A stretch of DNA of 13,708 nt from Burkholderiales bacterium (GTDB lineage: Bacteria > Pseudomonadota > Gammaproteobacteria > Burkholderiales > Burkholderiaceae_C), in the NCBI GenBank assembly GCA_947372225.1, contig CANBSV010000072.1, positions 1-13,708 on the forward strand, given 5' to 3'. The notes beneath the pieces are model-generated. The model did not search any database. It saw only the letters and a list, made by a program, of their open reading frames with translations, and had not been told where the DNA came from. Positions 1 to 5,852 of this stretch are shown here, piece by piece; position 1 is the first letter of the stretch, and each line of letters begins with the position of its first letter. The translations under genes and the position numbers were made by a program.

Positions 1-972
1 GCCGAAGGAGCCGAGGTGATGCTGGCCGAGAACGGCGAGCAAGGCGTGCGAGCGGTGTTTGATGCGTCGCCGCCGTTTGATGCGGTGCTGATGGATTTGC
101 AAATGCCGGTGATGGACGGTCTGACGGCCACTGCGCGCATCCGCGAGCGGGCCGGCTTTGAGGCGCTGCCCATCATCGCGATGACAGCCAACGCGATGTC
201 ATCTGACCGGCAGACCTGCATCGATGGCGGCATGAACAGCCATGTGGGCAAACCCTTCGAATTGAACGACCTGGTCTCCGCCTTGCTGCGTCACACTGGG
301 CGTGTGCAGCCCGACGCCTTGCCGGCGCCGGTGGCCGCACTGCCATTGCCGTCCGGACTGCTCGAACAAGCCGAATCGGTAGGCATCGACATGGACGCGG
401 CGATTCGCCGGCTGGGCGGCAACGCTCCGGTTTATGGCCGCATGCTGCGCAGTTTCTTGAAGGATCTTCCGGGAATGCTGACCCAGCTTGACGCGCACGT
501 GGCCAGGTCGGCTTGGGCCGAGGCGGCCATGCTGACGCACACCCTCAAGGGGTTGACCGGCATGTTGGGCGCGAGTGATCTGCGCGCAAGCTCAGCGACG
601 GCCAACTGGGCCTTCGAGTCCGTCGCTCCCGGGGAACTCAGCGCGGATGTGGTTCGCGCGCTCAAGGCTGCCGCCGACACCTTTGTGCTTGCGGCCGCGC
701 CGTTGGTGTCCGCACTGGTCGAGTCGAGCGCCGTTGCAAGCGTTGCGCCGGTGGTCATGCCTGCCGGGTTCCAGATGCGCTGCCTGCGCGACATGCTGGG
801 ACTTTTGCGTGCCTCGGACATGCGCGCGCTTGATGTGTTGAAACAATTGCGCGAGAACTGGGATGGCCTGAAGCCGTCGAGTTTCGATGCGCTGGAGACT
901 GCGATGGAAGCGCTGGACTTTGACCTGGCTGCCGAGGCGTGCGGCCAGCTGCTAGCCGAGGGTGCCGCATGA
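1..972 (+). CDS. Hybrid sensor histidine kinase, C-terminal part (REC-HPt), 5' end cut by window
   Basis: The frame is open from base 1, so this is the 3' portion of a larger gene; 323 codons are visible. Residues 1 to about 95 are a response-regulator receiver domain. The phosphoacceptor Asp is at visible residue 32 in LMDLQMPVMDG, followed by the AMTAN segment and the conserved Lys at 84 (GKPF). A Pro/Ala-rich linker leads to a histidine phosphotransfer (HPt) domain at about 125-200, with the predicted phospho-His at residue 180 in HTLKGLTGMLGA. About 60 further helix-prone residues follow, which I cannot name. The REC-HPt order is typical of the C-terminus of a hybrid kinase that runs a multistep phosphorelay. 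The missing upstream part should hold the sensor, HisKA and HATPase domains, but this is inferred. The stop overlaps the next kinase's start (ATGA), so the two genes are probably co-transcribed and translationally coupled. Confidence 0.88.
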   Translation, partial: AEGAEVMLAENGEQGVRAVFDASPPFDAVLMDLQMPVMDGLTATARIRERAGFEALPIIAMTANAMSSDRQTCIDGGMNSHVGKPFELNDLVSALLRHTGRVQPDALPAPVAALPLPSGLLEQAESVGIDMDAAIRRLGGNAPVYGRMLRSFLKDLPGMLTQLDAHVARSAWAEAAMLTHTLKGLTGMLGASDLRASSATANWAFESVAPGELSADVVRALKAAADTFVLAAAPLVSALVESSAVASVAPVVMPAGFQMRCLRDMLGLLRASDMRALDVLKQLRENWDGLKPSSFDALETAMEALDFDLAAEACGQLLAEGAA

Positions 973-3350
973 TTCAGGTAGATCGTTTTTCGAGGCCATC
1001 CAGGCCGCCTTGCATCTTGCTGGTCGATGACCAGCCGATCAACATTCAGGCGCTTTACCAGGCGTTCGCCGCCGACCACCAGGTGCTGATGGCCACCAGC
1101 GGCGAGAAGGCATTGGCCATTTGCCGGGCGACACCGCCCGACATCATGTTGCTCGACATCATGATGCCCGGCATGGACGGCTACCAGGTGCTGCGGCAAC
1201 TCAAGGCACATGCCTCCACCGCTGGCATTCCGGTGATCTTCGTCACCAGTCGAGACAGCTCCGAAGACGAGGCGCGCGGTCTCGAACTCGGGGCCGTGGA
1301 CTTCATCGCCAAGCCGATCAATCCGTCCATCGTGCGCGCGCGTGTGCGCACTCACCGCGAGTTCAACAGGGCGCGCGCGCTGCTCGGCGCCACGCTGGAG
1401 TCCACGGCCGATGGCATTGCGGTGACCGACCTGCAGGGGTCGCTGCTGGGGTGCAACCAGCGCTTTGTGCGCATGTGGAACCTGCCGGACGATTTCGCCG
1501 AGCGTGACCACGACTTGAAGATGGTGAAGTTTCTGGAGTCTCAGGTGGTCGAGGACCAGTCGGACCTGCTCACGCTGCTGAACACGCCGACGACGCCAGA
1601 CGATGGCGTGGCGTCGTCGATGACCCTGCGCGATGGCCGGGTGATCGAGCGCTTTCTGACGCCGTTGTTCGCCAACGGCAAGCTGGACGGTCGGGTGTTC
1701 AACTTTCGCGACGTGACCGAGCGGGTCCATGCGGAGCGTCAGCTCGAGGAGCTCAACGTCGATCTGGAACGCAAGGTTCAGGCTCGTACCAAGGAGCTGG
1801 CTGAAGCTGTTCGTGCCGCATCGGTGGCCAACCACGCCAAAAGCGAATTTGTCTCGAACATGAGCCATGAGATGCGCACGCCGATGAACAGCATCCTGGG
1901 CATGTCGTATCTGGCATTGAACTCGCAACCCAACCCGAAGGTCCGCGAGTACCTTGAGCGCATCAGCGAGTCCGGTCAGCATTTGCTCAGCCTGATCAGC
2001 GACGTGCTGGACTTCTCGAAGATCGAGGCCGGCAAGCTCGAGATCGAATCCGCCAGCTTTCTGGTGCGCGACGTGGTCAATGATGTGCTGAGGCAGATGT
2101 CGGAGATGGCGACGCAAAAAGGTCTGCAGCTGCGCAGCGAGATCGACCCGGTGCTCGACCGCGCGTTGCATGGCGACGTGCTGCGGGTGCGCCAGATATT
2201 GCTCAACTACGTGAGCAACGCGATCAAGTTCTCGCGCGAAGGTGAGGTCGTGCTGCGCGCGCAGGGGAACAACCCCGATGCTGCCGGTGCGGATGTGCGC
2301 TTCGAGGTGGTTGATCGTGGCATCGGCATGACCAGCGAGCAAACAGCGAAGCTGTTTCGCCCGTTCCATCAGGCCGACGCTTCGACCACCCGCTGCTATG
2401 GCGGCACGGGTCTGGGCTTGGCGATCTGCCGCAAGCTGGTGGATCTGATGGGTGGGGATGTGGGCGTCGTGAGCGAACCCGGTGTGGGCAGCACGTTCTG
2501 GTTGCATTTGCCCCTGTCCTGGGCGCTTGAGATTCCGGCTGCACGTGTCCCGAGCACTCAGTGGGAGCGCTCTTTGGCTGGCACCACGGTGCTTGTGGTC
2601 GATGACAACCACCTGAATCAGCGTGTGGCGTCCGAATTGCTCGAGGTGGCGGGGGCCAGCGTGCTGCTGGCCGACGACGGTCTGAGCGCGCTCAGCGTAC
2701 TTGCCCAGCACCGGGTCGATTGCGTTTTGATGGATGTGCAGATGCCTGTGATGGACGGAATGGAGGCCACCCGGCGCATCCGCGAGAACCCGGCTCTGGG
2801 GCACCTGCCGGTGATTGCCATGACCGCCAACGCACGCGGTGAAGACCAACGGTCTTGCACCGAGGCCGGCATGAACGATTTCATCGCCAAGCCGGTGATG
2901 CCCGATCAGTTCTACGCCAAGCTGAGTCAGTGGCTGGTCCGCGAGCCGGTCCAGGACGCGCCGCTGCAAGTCGTCGCGCCCGTGCCCGTGCCGGCGCCGG
3001 CCGCGGACTCCGAAGCGATCGATCTGTCGGTGCTCATATCGCTGACGCGCAACAACCCGAAAAAAATGCAGGACATCGCCTCGGTGTTCCTGAAGTTCAT
3101 GGCCCGCACGCTCGACGAGCTTGACGCGGCTGCGGCTGCCGACGATCGCGCGGCGCTCTCGGCACTGGGGCACAAGGCCAAATCATCGGCCGGTTCGCTG
3201 GGTGCGCAAGGGTTGTCGGCGTTGTGCCAGCGGCTTGAGGTGTCGATGAAGGTGCCCGACGCCGACGTGGCGCAGGCACGCTTGCTCATCGAGGAGATCC
3301 GCGGCTTGATGGTGCTGATCGCCGCCAAACTGGGCACGCTTTCGAGCTGA
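969..3350 (+). CDS. Soluble hybrid sensor histidine kinase, REC-PAS-HisKA-HATPase-REC-HPt
   Basis: This 793-residue protein has no transmembrane segment or signal peptide, so it should be cytoplasmic. Domains in order: REC1 at about 14-130 (Asp63 in LLDIMMPGMDG, Lys115); PAS-like at 136-252; a coiled-coil linker at about 253-290; HisKA with the autophosphorylated His300 in the H-box SHEMRTPMN; HATPase_c with N-box Asn417, G1 box DRGIGM (449-454), F-box around 463-466 and G2 box GGTGLGLAI (478-486); REC2 at about 539-655 (Asp589, Lys641); HPt at about 685-785 (His735 in LGHKAKSSAGSLGA). The expected relay is His300 to Asp589 to His735 to an unknown regulator. The N-terminal REC1 could receive phosphate from another kinase, such as the upstream REC-HPt protein. 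I chose ATG 969 over an in-frame ATG at 939 because 969 gives an ATGA overlap with the upstream stop and the REC domain begins soon after it. No output domain is encoded, and the signal sensed is unknown. Confidence 0.93.
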   Translation: MIQVDRFSRPSRPPCILLVDDQPINIQALYQAFAADHQVLMATSGEKALAICRATPPDIMLLDIMMPGMDGYQVLRQLKAHASTAGIPVIFVTSRDSSEDEARGLELGAVDFIAKPINPSIVRARVRTHREFNRARALLGATLESTADGIAVTDLQGSLLGCNQRFVRMWNLPDDFAERDHDLKMVKFLESQVVEDQSDLLTLLNTPTTPDDGVASSMTLRDGRVIERFLTPLFANGKLDGRVFNFRDVTERVHAERQLEELNVDLERKVQARTKELAEAVRAASVANHAKSEFVSNMSHEMRTPMNSILGMSYLALNSQPNPKVREYLERISESGQHLLSLISDVLDFSKIEAGKLEIESASFLVRDVVNDVLRQMSEMATQKGLQLRSEIDPVLDRALHGDVLRVRQILLNYVSNAIKFSREGEVVLRAQGNNPDAAGADVRFEVVDRGIGMTSEQTAKLFRPFHQADASTTRCYGGTGLGLAICRKLVDLMGGDVGVVSEPGVGSTFWLHLPLSWALEIPAARVPSTQWERSLAGTTVLVVDDNHLNQRVASELLEVAGASVLLADDGLSALSVLAQHRVDCVLMDVQMPVMDGMEATRRIRENPALGHLPVIAMTANARGEDQRSCTEAGMNDFIAKPVMPDQFYAKLSQWLVREPVQDAPLQVVAPVPVPAPAADSEAIDLSVLISLTRNNPKKMQDIASVFLKFMARTLDELDAAAAADDRAALSALGHKAKSSAGSLGAQGLSALCQRLEVSMKVPDADVAQARLLIEEIRGLMVLIAAKLGTLSS

Positions 3351-3471
3351 AGGGCGTCGCCGGCCGCACCGAAGCGCAGCAAGTCGGTGTTTTCGCGTCA
3401 ACCGGCGGTGCGTTCAGTCCGTTGTTGGCTCATCCCTGAGCAAGGCGGCCATCCCCGGCGCACCTGAAAAC

Positions 3472-5784
3472 ATGAAGAAATTCGACGACATCCGTTTGCT
3501 GCGCACCACTTATCTGCGCGGACCCAACGTGTGGACTTACCGGCCGGCGCTGGAAACCTGGCTCGATCTGGGCGAACTCGAGAACTTTCCGAGCTCCACC
3601 TTGCCGGGTTTCAGCGATCGTCTGGTGGCGCTGATGCCCGCGCTGATCGAGCACCACTGCGGTGTCGGCGAGCGCGGCGGTTTTCTCGAGCGGCTGAAGT
3701 CAGGCACCTGGGCCGGTCACGTGCTGGAGCACGTGGTCATCGAACTGTTGAACCTGGCGGGCATGCCCACCGGCTTCGGCCAGACCCGCAGCACCTCGAC
3801 CGATGGCGTCTACCGCATGGTGTTCCGTGCCCGTGACGAGCACGTGGCGCGCACTGCACTGACCCATGGGCACCGCCTGCTGATGGCAACCATCAACGAG
3901 CAGCCGTGCGATCTGGACGCGGCAGTGGCGGCGGTGCGCGACAAGGTCGACAGCTGCTACCTCGGCCCGAGCACCGCGTGCATCGTGGCAGCGGCCACCG
4001 ATCGCGGCATCCCGCACATCCGCCTGAACGACGGCAATCTGGTGCAGCTCGGCCATGGTGCGCGCCAGCGCCGCATCTGGACGGCAGAAACCGAATTCAC
4101 CAGCGCCATTGCCGAGGGCATCGCCAGCGACAAGGACCTGACCAAGTCGCTGCTCAAGTCCTGTGGCGTGCCGGTGCCTGAAGGCCGCATCGTCAACAGC
4201 CCCGAGCAAGCCTGGGAAGCTGCCCAGGACATCGGCCTGCCGGTGGTGGTCAAGCCCTCGGACGCCAATCACGGTCGTGGTGTGACGCTGGACCTGCGCA
4301 CGCAAGCTGACATCGAAGCCGCCTACCGCGTGGCCTACCCCGAGGGCAGCGACGTGATGGTCGAGCGCTTCATTCCCGGCCACGAGCACCGCCTGCTGGT
4401 GGTGGGCAACCGGGTGGTGGCCGCAGCGCGCGGCGAAATCATCGGCATCACCGCGGACGGCAAGTCGACGGTGCGCCAGTTGATCGACAGCCAGCTCAAT
4501 TCAGATCCGCGTCGCGGCATCGAGGAAGAATTCCCGCTCGAGACCATCGCGGTGGACACCAACACCAAGGTGCAGCTCGAAATCCAGCGCCAGGGCCTGA
4601 CCCCGGAATCGGTGCCCGATCAGGGCCGCTTCGTGGTGATCGAGCGCAACGGCAACGTGGCCATCGACTGCACCGACAACATCCACCCCGAGGTGCAGTA
4701 CGCCGCCGCCCTGGCCGCCCGCGTGGTGGGTCTGGACATCGCCGGTGTCGATCTGGTGGCCAAGGACATTTCGCTTCCGCTGTCGGTACAGGGCGGGGCC
4801 ATCGTTGAAGTCAACGCCGGCCCCGGGTTGCTGATGCACCTGAAGCCGGCCGAAGGCATGCCGCGCCCTGTGGGCCGCGCGATCGTGGACCATCTGTTCC
4901 CCGAAGACGAGACCGGTCGCATCGACATCGTCGGCCTGGCCGGCTCCAAGGGCACGCGCACCATCGCGCGTCTGGTGGGCTGGCTGCTGCACCTGAGCGG
5001 TCGGCGCGTGGGCCTGGCCTGCCGCGACGGTCTGTTTCTGGGCGGGCGCCAGATCGAGCGCACCGATGGCGCGTGCTGGGAGTCCGGCCATCGGCTGCTG
5101 CTCAACCGGTCTGTCGACGCGGTGGTGATCGAAAACGGCGCCACCTCGGTGCTCAATGACGGTCTGGCTTACGACCGCTGCCACGTGGGCGTGGTCACGG
5201 ACCTGTCGTTTGGCGCTGGCGATGCCGCCGCGCTGGCAGCGCACGACGTGCGCGAGACCGACCAACTCGCCAAGGTGCTGCGCACGCAGATCGACGTGGT
5301 GATGCCCGATGGGATCGCCGTGCTCAACGCCGCCGACGTGCGCATCGCCGAGATGGCCGCGCTGTGCGACGGCGACGTCATCCTCTATGCCCTAGATGGC
5401 AACAGCGAGGCGCTGTTGGCCCATCGTGCCACCGGTGGCCGCTGCGCCTTCGTGCGTGACGGTTGGGCCGTGCTGGCCACGGGTGCGGCTGAAACCCGAT
5501 GCACGAACCTGGCCCATTCCAGCCGGCGTTTCGAAGCGGGCGACCCATTGGCTTCGGCCGAAGACCGCATCGAAGTGCTGCTGGCTGCGATCGCCACGGC
5601 CTGGGCACTGGGCATTTCGCCCGAGTTGATGGCTGCCGGCATCGACACCTTCGCGGTCACGATGACCGCTGGTGTGGTCGCGCCCCCCGGTGTCGATCTG
5701 TCGATGGCATCGATCGCAGTGCCCGCCACCCCGGCTGTCAAGCCGGTGGCCGCGGCGGTGCCGACTTCGGTGGCCACGCACTGA
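3472..5784 (+). CDS. cphA': Cyanophycin synthetase paralogue with degenerate, lid-less Mur-ligase domain (CphA'-type)
   Basis: The 770-residue protein follows the CphA plan of N domain, ATP-grasp (G) and Mur-ligase (M), but is about 90 residues shorter than its neighbour. The N domain (1-160) has the family motif LRGPNVW and an HxxEH at 83-87, the candidate metal-binding primer-forming site known in some CphA1 enzymes. The G domain (about 165-478), which adds Asp to the polymer backbone, keeps GPST (165-168), Lys261, NHGRG (266-270) and Arg307. It has lost the family LSTGG motif (about four residues missing near 388-397). In the M domain (about 483-728) the P-loop reads AGSKGTRT (490-497), so Thr495 replaces the catalytic Lys, and ETARGG reads ENGATS. 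The lid domain is absent and replaced by an Ala/Pro/Val-rich tail (about 733-770). Arginine ligation is therefore unlikely. No clear Shine-Dalgarno precedes ATG 3472, but the family N-terminus supports this start. It lies 68 bases upstream of cphA on the same strand, probably in one operon. Confidence 0.92.
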   Translation: MKKFDDIRLLRTTYLRGPNVWTYRPALETWLDLGELENFPSSTLPGFSDRLVALMPALIEHHCGVGERGGFLERLKSGTWAGHVLEHVVIELLNLAGMPTGFGQTRSTSTDGVYRMVFRARDEHVARTALTHGHRLLMATINEQPCDLDAAVAAVRDKVDSCYLGPSTACIVAAATDRGIPHIRLNDGNLVQLGHGARQRRIWTAETEFTSAIAEGIASDKDLTKSLLKSCGVPVPEGRIVNSPEQAWEAAQDIGLPVVVKPSDANHGRGVTLDLRTQADIEAAYRVAYPEGSDVMVERFIPGHEHRLLVVGNRVVAAARGEIIGITADGKSTVRQLIDSQLNSDPRRGIEEEFPLETIAVDTNTKVQLEIQRQGLTPESVPDQGRFVVIERNGNVAIDCTDNIHPEVQYAAALAARVVGLDIAGVDLVAKDISLPLSVQGGAIVEVNAGPGLLMHLKPAEGMPRPVGRAIVDHLFPEDETGRIDIVGLAGSKGTRTIARLVGWLLHLSGRRVGLACRDGLFLGGRQIERTDGACWESGHRLLLNRSVDAVVIENGATSVLNDGLAYDRCHVGVVTDLSFGAGDAAALAAHDVRETDQLAKVLRTQIDVVMPDGIAVLNAADVRIAEMAALCDGDVILYALDGNSEALLAHRATGGRCAFVRDGWAVLATGAAETRCTNLAHSSRRFEAGDPLASAEDRIEVLLAAIATAWALGISPELMAAGIDTFAVTMTAGVVAPPGVDLSMASIAVPATPAVKPVAAAVPTSVATH

Positions 5785-5799
5785 GCCTGCCAGCCTTCC

Positions 5800-5837
5800 T
5801 CTTTTTGACCCTTCGATCTTTTGACCGGCTCTGCCGG
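5800..5837 (+). repeat. Direct repeat and small hairpin between cphA' and cphA
   Basis: The 68-base spacer holds two near-identical copies of TCTTTTGACC, at 5800-5810 (with one extra T) and 5817-5826, starting 17 bases apart. The second copy runs into a 5-bp stem, CCGGC-TCT-GCCGG (5825-5837), which overlaps the palindrome CTGCCGGCAG (5831-5840). No T-run follows the stem, so it is not a standard terminator. It ends 15 bases before the cphA start, where only a weak AGAAAG ribosome-binding candidate is seen. It could act on mRNA processing or on relative translation of the two genes, but it may be chance. Confidence 0.4.
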
Positions 5838-5852
5838 CAGAAAGCGTAGTCC

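Noticed and set aside
432..3173. Very long minus-strand open frame opposite the kinase genes
   Set aside because: It lies antisense to two well-supported kinase genes and its translation (rich in His, Arg and Gln) resembles no family. It is a shadow of GC-rich codon use.
3365..3412. Inverted pair CGCACCG/CGGTGCG in the 121-base gap before cphA'
   Set aside because: Only 7 bp with a 34-base loop and no U-run; not convincing as a terminator or operator. I see no clear promoter in this gap either.
5785..5852. Possibility that cphA' and cphA are one gene broken by a frameshift
   Set aside because: Each has its own N domain, ATP-grasp and Mur-ligase regions, so they are full paralogues in tandem and not two halves of one gene.
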